40,934 nt of DNA from Burkholderia sp. 8Y (GTDB lineage: Bacteria; Pseudomonadota; Gammaproteobacteria; Burkholderiales; Burkholderiaceae), in the NCBI RefSeq assembly GCF_902506145.1, contig NZ_LR733547.1:1-40934 (forward strand), in the 5' to 3' direction. Positions 34,897-40,934 of this stretch are shown piece after piece. Both the position numbers and the translations under genes were made by a program. How positions within the stretch are numbered: the first letter of the stretch is position 1; the number at the start of each line of letters is the position of its first letter. The notes under the pieces are model-generated. The model made no database searches. It saw only the letters and a list, made by a program, of their open reading frames with translations, and was not told the DNA's origin.

Positions 34897-37191
34897 CTAT
34901 CTTCCACGATACCGCGAGTCCAAATCCGTGGCTCGTTTCTCGAATGCTGCTGTGAGACATTGCGCATCTCTGCAGCTGCGAGTGACCGTGTCCATCCAGC
35001 GTTCCTGCTCGATGCGTACTCCATTGTCGACGTGACCCAGCCGGCTCTGCGCAGCCTTGTAGGCCTGCTGTTCCCTCTGATATGTGCTCGACAGCAGGAC
35101 GTTGCTGCAAACATTGCTGCCAAAATACGTACCGTCCTGACTGCACGGAACGCTGACAGCACTGTACGTCGGCTTGGGAACAGGTACGGGGTTGTTCGCG
35201 GCAATGTTCTGCAGCGCACCGGGCCGCGCAATCCCTGCTGGCTTCGGTCCGGTTTCCATCTTGTTAGCAGGGGTCAGCTGCCCGTCGGGCTCAATCTGCG
35301 CGGATGAGGAGGCTATATCAGCTTTCATGTGTGCTAGGAGCGCCGGCATTGGAGTCGAGGCGCTAAGCCTCTCATGGCGCTCATATTTCAGAATCGCCGC
35401 GTTCGTACGCGTTCCGAGTGTTCCATCTGCCTGTCCACGAAGATACCCATGTGCTATCAGGAATCGCTGCACTTCGCGGCGCGTATCGAGGGGTGACTGG
35501 GCAGCGAGGACTGCGTCTGCCGGCCTCAAGGGCAAGAATTTGAGGAAGAATCGGTTGACTCCACTCTCCTGCGACGTGTGAGCAACTGCATAGCTGGCAA
35601 TCGGTATGGTCGCAATGGTGATGGGCGGAGCCCAATTCATGGCGCCGGCCGCTCCGAAAAGTGCACCTGTGAAGGACGCTGACATCGTCACGAGACAAGC
35701 GGTTTTGAGCGGCGCCCAGTTGCGCCCCCGCTGCCGGTACTCTGCCGGTACCTTGAGACGCAACAGCGAGCTAACCGTTGCACTCAACGCCCAACCAACT
35801 GGCGAGACCAAAAGCATTGCTGCGCCGGCGAAGCCCACACCAAACAATAGTGGCAACACGGCTTGCCATGGGTGTGCCGGAGAGAACCTGAGGAAGTTGT
35901 TGGCGGCCGAGATAAAGGCCGCGAGGGTGGGAAGCACCGTGACCGCTACCCAGGCGGCCCGTGAGTATGCTGGTGACACCTTGTCGAGCGTATGGAGAAA
36001 TACTGTACCGAAGGTGCTGGCAGCCTCAGCCGAGATGAAGCCTTCTGCGACACGAACGACGACAGGCGCAGGATTCGACCTCGAGTCTTTGCTGAGCTTT
36101 GCAACGCTTCGCAAAGCTTTGTCGAGCACGGGAACGCTTTGAAAAATCGCAAAGAGACGTTTCGCCTGTCGGCGGATATTACCGCGGCCGTCTTTCCCGC
36201 TGCCGAGAATCGCAGCGACGTCCTTCAGCTCGTCGCGCAGGAGTTGGTCGAAGATAGGTGGGGTCTTGATAGGGATAACGGCAGCGCCGACCGCGGCCAC
36301 GGCATACGGAGTTTTGGCGACATCAAGGCCGAGCTCTACGACATCAGCGATACCGGTGTAGCGTACGACCCAATTATCGTTTTTGTTATATGCAGTACTC
36401 GCAAGGTCGAAAGGCACCAAGTCCCGCGCGGTCTCTGCACCTCTGCGCTTTAGTGCCGAAACCAGTGCTTCTGAAGCCAGGCCGCTGTGCGGGGGGACGT
36501 GCCACCACGGCGTGGCGACTGACCGCACGTTGGAGATGTCTGTGAAAAATCCGTGCCCCGAACATGCCCGGCAGGTTTGCTTTCCAGAGCCCCCGCAACC
36601 TGTGCATACGACACGGCCGCAACCGCCGCACGATGAGCACGAGCGTCGAACATTCGCCGAATAGGTTTCGTTGTTTCGGCCGTTCCAGCGCGTGCGCGTG
36701 ACCACCTGGTTGTGCGAGCCGCTGCCGCCGCATCCGCTGCACGTTCGTCTCCCATGACCCGAACATCCACCACAAGAAACCCGGCCACTTCCGCCGCAAG
36801 GTGTACATTGCCTAAACACCGAACATGAACCAAAGTCATGAACAGGCTGAGTAGTAGATGACCATCGAAGTGAATCCGACCGGGCGCTGTCGATGCGCTG
36901 CATGAACGGGCCGCGGATGTCCCGATTTCGTACCGCCTGCTCACACAGATGTCGCACGTGGTTCTGATAGTCGCCGGTCCGGTAACCAAAGTGACCATTC
37001 GCAATCGCCGCATTGCCATGCAAACTGGAGGTCGAGACCTCGTGCGCAAAACTCCAAACGACAAAAGCGGTCGAAAGATACTGCTCCGTCAACTCGCTAG
37101 TCGGAACGACGTCGCCGGCGTTGACGTGATTTCCGCTAAACAGATTTTGAAGGTTGTGTAGGAGCGTGCTGCCGTTGCGACCGAGTTGCAT
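34897..37191 (-). CDS. Large membrane protein with DnaJ-like Cys repeats, PG-binding-like repeat and LprI-like tail
   Basis: A 764-residue protein of unknown function. Residues 129-214 hold six CxxCxGxG-type motifs (cysteines at 129/132, 140/143, 151/154, 185/188, 196/199, 207/210), as in the DnaJ zinc-binding region, which has only four. A charged soluble stretch of about 200 residues follows, then about four hydrophobic spans between roughly 410 and 537. Residues 568-605 (TRREVQRFLIAHGYLRGQAD and TRTNAAILKYE) match the peptidoglycan-binding-1 helix-turn pattern. The C-terminus has four cysteines (683, 695, 740, 745) in a layout resembling LprI/DUF1311. There is no signal peptide or J-domain. 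The ATG has no Shine-Dalgarno. It may link cytoplasmic zinc fingers to the cell wall. Confidence 0.75.
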   Translation of the reverse strand: MQLGRNGSTLLHNLQNLFSGNHVNAGDVVPTSELTEQYLSTAFVVWSFAHEVSTSSLHGNAAIANGHFGYRTGDYQNHVRHLCEQAVRNRDIRGPFMQRIDSARSDSLRWSSTTQPVHDFGSCSVFRQCTPCGGSGRVSCGGCSGHGRRTCSGCGGSGSHNQVVTRTRWNGRNNETYSANVRRSCSSCGGCGRVVCTGCGGSGKQTCRACSGHGFFTDISNVRSVATPWWHVPPHSGLASEALVSALKRRGAETARDLVPFDLASTAYNKNDNWVVRYTGIADVVELGLDVAKTPYAVAAVGAAVIPIKTPPIFDQLLRDELKDVAAILGSGKDGRGNIRRQAKRLFAIFQSVPVLDKALRSVAKLSKDSRSNPAPVVVRVAEGFISAEAASTFGTVFLHTLDKVSPAYSRAAWVAVTVLPTLAAFISAANNFLRFSPAHPWQAVLPLLFGVGFAGAAMLLVSPVGWALSATVSSLLRLKVPAEYRQRGRNWAPLKTACLVTMSASFTGALFGAAGAMNWAPPITIATIPIASYAVAHTSQESGVNRFFLKFLPLRPADAVLAAQSPLDTRREVQRFLIAHGYLRGQADGTLGTRTNAAILKYERHERLSASTPMPALLAHMKADIASSSAQIEPDGQLTPANKMETGPKPAGIARPGALQNIAANNPVPVPKPTYSAVSVPCSQDGTYFGSNVCSNVLLSSTYQREQQAYKAAQSRLGHVDNGVRIEQERWMDTVTRSCRDAQCLTAAFEKRATDLDSRYRGR

Positions 37192-37414
37192 GATTAAGTT
37201 CGCTTTATTCTGTGAATGCCCGAGGCACTTCGCGTGAGTTCTTTCACTGGATTAACGGCATTCTTGAAGCGGTCTTTAATGCGACACTTGTTCGCTCGAA
37301 AAGCTTCGACAGTAGGTAAAACAGCAGTGCGCCTCCGGTTTGAGCGAAGGGAAGATAGCCGAGGTCGTCGGTTGGCCAGTCGCCCGGGTTTGCCGGCGGC
37401 TTTCTCGGTCTCAA

Positions 37415-37690
37415 GTTGGTTCACGAGTTCTGAAGCCGCTAACGACGCCCGTGTGCAGCCCGCAGAGCAACGGATTGGCTGAAAGTTTCGTGAATACGAT
37501 GTAGCGCGACTATGTCGCGTTCTGCCGAAGCCTGACGCGGTGACGGTTGTACGCAATCTAGCTGTGGCGTTCGAACACTACAACGAGAGGCATCCGCATA
37601 ATGCGCTGAAGTACCGTTCGCCGCGCGAGTTTCGACGCCGAACCCATTCATCAATTTTTGTGTGAGGTGGTGTCCCGAACTACGGGGGCA
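37415..37690 (+). mobile_element. IS3-family element remnant (transposase 3' end)
   Basis: A decayed transposase end. One frame reads LKPLTTPVCSPQSNGLAESF, VNTM, then stop at 37507-37509 and RDYVAFCR. After a frameshift near 37530 it continues KPDAVTVVRNLAVAFEHYNE and RHPHNALKYRSPREFRRR to the stop at 37663-37665. This is the DDE-domain end of an IS3-family OrfB with the final Glu region and the P-H-N-A-L-K-Y block. The following GGTGGTGTCCCGAACTACGG resembles the terminal inverted repeat of such elements. It is a different subgroup from the copy at the left edge of the window. It cannot transpose. Confidence 0.75.
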
Positions 37691-37703
37691 AATCCACTGG
37701 GCG

Positions 37704-38238
37704 CTAAGAGACCCGAGCATCACGACGGACTATCTGAGGTGAAACGCCGAGTCCTCGGATGAACGCCTCTCTCATATTCCTGCGGTCTTGAAATCCGGTT
37801 TCCCTGGCCACGACATCAAGCGTATGCCGGCTACGCTCAATCATCAGGCGTGCTGCTTCAAGTCGTAGAGCTTCAACTGCCTTCGCTGGAACTTGCCGGT
37901 CTCCTGCGTGAACACGCCATAAAACTGCCGGGGACTCAGGTTTGCAGCTTCGGCAAGCTCTTCGACCGAAAGCGTGCGCTTTAGGTTCTGGCGTGCATAG
38001 TTCAACGCGTTTTGAATGCGGTCCGTCTCTGGCGCCAACTCAAGCATTTCAGCATTTGCGTCTGACCGCCCGAGCGACGCTGAGGCATGACAAGCCGGTG
38101 AGCAACAGAGCGTGCGACATCAAGCCCAAGGTCTTTTTCGACCATAACGAGCGCGAGGTCTAGTCCGCTGTCATGCCGGCTGACGTCCATATATGACCCA
38201 TCGACGATGAAGATGCGGTCGCTCTCGCACCGGCGGGT
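37704..38238 (-). pseudogene. GlxA-like AraC regulator, multiply frameshifted
   Basis: Read on the minus strand, pieces of one protein follow in order but in changing frames: SDRIFIVDG, IWTSAGMTA, GLDLALVMVEKDLGLDVAR, LELAPETDRIQNALNYARQN and LKRTLSVEELAEAANLSPRQ. FTQETG, LMIERSRHTLDVVARETGFQ and NMREAFIRGLGVSPQ complete it, with the stop at 37704-37706. This is the end of the DJ-1/PfpI-like half and the whole HTH domain of a GlxA-type regulator. At least three frameshifts make it non-functional. Its N-terminal half is not in place; related pieces lie just beyond in the opposite orientation. Confidence 0.8.
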
Positions 38239-38431
38239 TCGTTCTGGCGGAGGCCGGCCTGCTTTCCGGAAGACTTTTTATCCCCACGCGGTGACAGGCG
38301 CGACCAAGGTTGACAAGTGGTTAGTTGCCGGAGTCATGGACCCATTCTCCGAGCCCTCTCCTGGTCGCGTGCTTGACTTATTGCGCCGCCGACGTACGCG
38401 TGCCCAGCGAATTGCTGGCATTTGCCTGCAG
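38229..38431 (+). pseudogene. Inverted and shuffled N-terminal pieces of a GlxA-like regulator
   Basis: On the plus strand, 38229-38268 encodes TGGFVLAEAGLLSGR, and 38309-38431 in another frame encodes VDKWLVAGVMDP and RVLDLLRRRRTRAQRIAGIC. In intact GlxA proteins the second piece comes first and leads straight into C-T-G-x-F-V-L-A-E-A-G-L-L. Both order and orientation are therefore rearranged relative to the minus-strand remainder. The first piece is convincing, the second moderately so. The 400 bases after 38431, up to the primase gene, contain no supported gene. Confidence 0.5.
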
Positions 38432-38789
38432 CGAAGCAGGGTTCGACCGCCGACCTGTGGCTCCAAGAAGGCCGCTCTAAAAACCCGGAGGCCGACTCTC
38501 GTCGACGTGCCAACGGTGACCGCGGCTGGCACAGGAAGTGCAACCGCGGCTGTTTGACCGGAAGGCATCTGTTGGCTTAGGGGCCACCCTGAGCCGCCTT
38601 CGGCCAGCTAGCTCGAGAGCGGTCACGCGGACCAATTTCTTTGGTTCGCGCTCGAGCCTGCTTCATGCGCATGCTGGGCACTAGCCACCGCTTCCCAAAC
38701 TAAGCACGCCGGGTGTGCTGGGTTTGCCCCAAAACCGAGACAAGTCAGCACTTTCCATGCTCGCAGCGTGACGCGGATTCGTGACGGAT

Positions 38790-38801
38790 GTGCTGAGTGC
38801 T
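38790..38801. repeat. GTGCTGAGTG repeat, copy downstream of the primase gene
   Basis: GTGCTGAGTGCT lies 37 bases beyond the primase stop codon. The same ten bases occur twice, in opposite orientation, upstream of the AlpA-like gene (40643 and 40719). Three copies of a 10-mer flanking one two-gene module suggest a binding site or element-end repeat. Confidence 0.4.
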
Positions 38802-38837
38802 CTGGGAGAAAATCAAAAAGCTCTCCACTGCACTGAC

Positions 38838-40133
38838 CTATATGTGCCGCGCCACATCGGAAAATGAACTGCGACTGCGCGCGATGGTGGGTGGCAACGA
38901 TACATTGCAGGCGTATTCTTGCAAGCCATCGAACCGACGCCTCTCCAATATAAGTCCCCGGAACAACTCGCGCATGCGCTTCCAGAACTGCACTGAACCT
39001 AAAGGCTGGAGTGCGTTGTCGGTGCACCAGACCCGGTAGCTTTCGAAGACCTCACGCTTCGGGATGAGCCGTTCGGTCAAGTTGATGCTGCGTTCGTCCG
39101 CCCAAGCCGCAACAGAGTTCGTGTCGGCTTTTGCCTCCTGGAGTGCCACTTTCATCGCCTCTGGTACCTCAGCCTCAAAACCGCCGCGGGCCAGAAGGCG
39201 CTGCAATCCGCTCAGCGCCCAGGCTAAAACGCCCGAAAGCTCAGTGCCTATAATGCGACTGGCGAGGAGCGGGTCCCGTTCCTTTGCAGGGACGGTTGCT
39301 CCAAAAGGAACGATATCCCACCTGCGCCAGAAGCCCGTAGAATGGTCCGCGACCGCGGGCAGATGATTGCCGCACACAATCCATTTTCCCCTGATGTGAA
39401 TGCTCAGCGGGTCCTTATGCTTCCGGTCGATGAGCACGCGCTCTCCGGCAATCATCGACTTTATGAGTTGCTCGTTAATCCGTGAGCGTGGAACCTCGTC
39501 GGCGTAAATTAGGTTCGCGCCAATCAACACACTTACTCTGAAACCCTCAAGCGCGTCTAGCGCGACTGCGGCAATGTTGCCGTGCAAGGCCTGCACGACG
39601 TTCGCCAGAACGCCCTTGCCATTCGCGCCTTCCCCGAGCCACAACTGCGCCTGCTGATATCGAGCGTCTGACAAAAAGGTGTATCCGACATATTCTTGAA
39701 CGCGTGCACGAACGGCGTCATCTGGTAGCGCGCGCCTCAAAAACGCGTCAAAAACAGGGGCCGCCGCGTCCGATTCGTATGCGCATTTCAGAACGTGCCG
39801 TATCCCCAACGCTGGGTCAGGAGCCTGTAACGCTATGCCTCCGTCGACGTGTATGTAGCCGTTGCACACGGGTACGACTACCTTTGACGTGGGTGGTGCA
39901 AGGCGCGGCTGGAAGAGCAGCGCCGAGCGAACGGCCTGCCGCGCGTTGTTCGCGCTAGCGTAGCCAGACGCGTTCGCGACGAGCCACTCGTACGCGTCGC
40001 GCTCGGCTTCATCTTCATCAACCAGTTGCCAATGGGTACCTACCCACCGGTAGAGCAACTTTGATTCACTTGCGTATTGTCCCGAATTCTTAACATTAAG
40101 TGCATAAGCATGCGGGTCGAAGGCTCTAGCCAT
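38838..40133 (-). CDS. D5-type primase/helicase of a phage or mobile island
   Basis: A 431-residue protein of the phage/plasmid primase class with a superfamily 3 helicase. The D5_N-like region precedes (VFDAFLRRALPDDAVRARVQ, EYVGYTFLSD). Walker A is GEGANGKG at 167-174, a Walker B-like strand is NLIYADEVPRS near 208 and the sensor segment is KWIVCGNHLPAV with its conserved Asn. Such proteins unwind an origin and drive replication of phages, satellites and integrative islands. The N-terminal archaeal-eukaryotic primase domain is short or absent, so it may be helicase only. GGGGGAG seven bases upstream fixes ATG 40133, which overlaps the AlpA-like gene by eight bases. Confidence 0.88.
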   Translation of the reverse strand: MARAFDPHAYALNVKNSGQYASESKLLYRWVGTHWQLVDEDEAERDAYEWLVANASGYASANNARQAVRSALLFQPRLAPPTSKVVVPVCNGYIHVDGGIALQAPDPALGIRHVLKCAYESDAAAPVFDAFLRRALPDDAVRARVQEYVGYTFLSDARYQQAQLWLGEGANGKGVLANVVQALHGNIAAVALDALEGFRVSVLIGANLIYADEVPRSRINEQLIKSMIAGERVLIDRKHKDPLSIHIRGKWIVCGNHLPAVADHSTGFWRRWDIVPFGATVPAKERDPLLASRIIGTELSGVLAWALSGLQRLLARGGFEAEVPEAMKVALQEAKADTNSVAAWADERSINLTERLIPKREVFESYRVWCTDNALQPLGSVQFWKRMRELFRGLILERRRFDGLQEYACNVSLPPTIARSRSSFSDVARHI

Positions 40134-40338
40134 TTCGTACTCCCCCGTCATCCTTAGGAGCGGTATGCGCAGCAAGCCACGTGTCGACGTCGGTCTCACG
40201 CCATCGGAGGAGCCTTGTGCCGCGAAGTTGCAGACGCGGCGGTACCGCGTCGGGGTTCCGACGAAGGTCGCGTTTGATAGTGTGCGGACTGCGGCCGAGC
40301 AAGCGAGCCAGTTCGTCCAAATCGAGGAGAGGTGTCAT
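40126..40338 (-). CDS. AlpA/excisionase-like helix-turn-helix protein
   Basis: A 70-residue DNA-binding protein. The segment LLDLDELARLLGRSPHTIKR is a MerR/excisionase-type helix-turn-helix and TRLLRWRETDVDTWLAAHTA is the usual wing and C-terminal helix (R-W-x-x-x-D-V-x-x-W-L). AlpA-like proteins activate integrase or excision genes or act as directionality factors on phages, satellites and islands. AAGGAG lies six to seven bases before the ATG. It is co-transcribed with the primase, whose start it overlaps. No integrase is within the window; it may lie beyond the right edge or have been lost. Confidence 0.88.
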   Translation of the reverse strand: MTPLLDLDELARLLGRSPHTIKRDLRRNPDAVPPRLQLRGTRLLRWRETDVDTWLAAHTAPKDDGGVRNG

Positions 40339-40460
40339 CTCGGAACTCCTTAGCGCGAAACGGCACCAGATGCCCTCGTGAGCTTCCTTCGTGCCACCGT
40401 CCGCTGCGCAATTACGTCCAGTGCTCTGTGTAAGGGAAGTTTTTATTCGTCCTTGAGTAG

Positions 40461-40556
40461 ACTCTTTCTAGAGGCAGAAAAGAAGGTCTTTAGGGCAAGA
40501 AGAATGTCTGAAAGGCGAAGTCGAAACACCTTGTAAAAGAACTCTTTTTAGAAGAG
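40461..40556. repeat. Direct repeats in an AT-rich leader
   Basis: ACTCTTTCTAGAGGCAGA at 40461 and ACTCTTTTTAGAAGAGG at 40541 are similar and exactly 80 bases apart, with a looser GGTCTTTAGGGCAAG between them near 40486. The stretch 40434-40600 is markedly richer in A and T than the neighbouring genes. It could be iterons of a replication origin for the primase module or sites for its regulator. Confidence 0.4.
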
Positions 40557-40642
40557 GTAGTGAAACGGGTTTATATTCGAGCGAACTTTTTGAGAAAGTT
40601 GAGCGGGCGAAGGTTAACGATTGCACGTTCTCAAACGTGGCT

Positions 40643-40728
40643 GTGCTGAGTGTGCTAGGTCAAATCCGAGCCCTTTCTCTCACAATATTTCTTCGCGATA
40701 TTTCGAAAGCACTCAACTCACTCAGCAC
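40643..40728. promoter_or_regulatory. Long inverted repeat with an AT-rich loop, possible origin or operator
   Basis: GTGCTGAGTG (40643-40652) and CACTCAGCAC (40719-40728) form perfect 10-base arms; flanking AGTGCT/AGCACT bases extend the similarity. The 66 bases between hold two direct ATATTTC copies around TTCGCG. This lies between the divergent AlpA-like gene and a possible small plus-strand gene, a position suited to an origin or a shared operator. Confidence 0.45.
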
Positions 40729-40740
40729 CACGGGCGGAAA

Positions 40741-40881
40741 ATGCAATCCTGGTTACTAAACGCTCGCTCTGCGCACTTTGCAGACGCGAGCCCCGCGGAA
40801 TGGCATAGGGTAATGTGCCGAGAAGTGTGCAGAAAGTTCGGAGGCAGGAAGATGCCGAAGGAAGGGGTGGCCGTGGTGTAA
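40741..40881 (+). CDS. Small hypothetical protein of the island, uncertain
   Basis: A 46-residue frame starting at ATG 40741 after GGGCGGAAA, unrecognised. The sequence (LNARSAHFADASPAEWHRVM, CREVCRKFGGRKMPKEG) is compact, with two cysteines and a basic C-terminus, like small phage or island proteins. It starts 12 bases after the inverted repeat. Another frame begins four bases beyond its stop, suggesting a small operon running out of the window. Confidence 0.35.
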   Translation: MQSWLLNARSAHFADASPAEWHRVMCREVCRKFGGRKMPKEGVAVV

Positions 40882-40885
40882 GTTG

Positions 40886-40934
40886 ATGAATGTCGAGTTC
40901 GTCAACCTGCCCTCGGGAGGGCTTACGCCATGGC
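40886..40934 (+). CDS. Possible start of a gene cut by the window edge
   Basis: ATG 40886 opens a frame that reads MNVEFVNLPSGGLTPW and stays open to the last base. It follows the previous small frame by four bases. The ribosome-binding site is poor. Too little is present to identify it. Confidence 0.25.
   Translation, partial: MNVEFVNLPSGGLTPW

Noticed and set aside
40461..40728. CRISPR array
   Set aside because: The repeats are few, imperfect and irregularly spaced, with no uniform repeat-spacer pattern and no cas genes nearby.

Overview
The window looks like accessory or secondary-replicon DNA of a Burkholderiaceae bacterium, probably Paraburkholderia, Caballeronia or Burkholderia. The grounds are moderately high GC, an H-NS-type protein with the beta-proteobacterial C-terminal motif and a lysine/alanine-rich tail, IS3-family debris, and two catabolic ABC-transporter operons with their own regulators. 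The genus is inferred from gene style; no rRNA or tRNA is present to confirm it.

Layout. (1) 1-1032: the tail of an IS3-family transposase abuts a decayed PAS/HisKA sensor kinase. (2) 1481-9336: a signalling-rich stretch with a hybrid sensor kinase, two single-domain response regulators and a Cache-GGDEF diguanylate cyclase, separated by several small unrecognised minus-strand reading frames. (3) 9621-13418: a His-rich secreted peptide, another small secreted protein, an lrgA-lrgB-like pair and a CobB-type sirtuin. (4) 13810-22454: a seven-gene minus-strand sugar operon (binding protein, double ATPase, two permeases, ketose 3-epimerase, P-loop kinase, mutarotase-like protein). It faces a LacI regulator across an intergenic region carrying two copies of an 18-bp operator-like palindrome. 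(5) 23147-23989: an H-NS-like protein with two DNA-binding modules. (6) 24310-33653: an amide or urea-type system with a binding protein, LivH-like permease, fused LivM-LivG, LivF-like ATPase and acyl-CoA synthetase on the minus strand. Opposite it lie a small GatC/AtzG-like protein and an amidase, followed by a convergent AraC regulator. (7) 34182-38431: debris (a frameshifted CYTH gene, an IS3 remnant, a scrambled GlxA-like regulator) around a 764-residue protein of unusual architecture. (8) 38790-40934: a phage- or island-type replication module with an AlpA-like HTH protein, a D5-type primase/helicase and repeat-rich flanking DNA.

How the genes may work together. In the sugar operon the epimerase carries all seven catalytic and binding positions of D-psicose (allulose) 3-epimerase with a constant offset of three. 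A pathway of uptake, C3 epimerisation to a common ketose, then phosphorylation is therefore plausible. In the amide system, amidase hydrolysis would release a carboxylic acid that the co-transcribed acyl-CoA synthetase could activate. Both pathways are inferred from gene content; the exact substrates cannot be read from sequence.

The most unusual items are the 764-residue protein (six CxxCxGxG motifs, membrane segments, a peptidoglycan-binding-like repeat and a Cys-rich LprI-like tail), the twin LacI operators, the two-module H-NS protein, and the AlpA/primase island end with its shared GTGCTGAGTG repeats.
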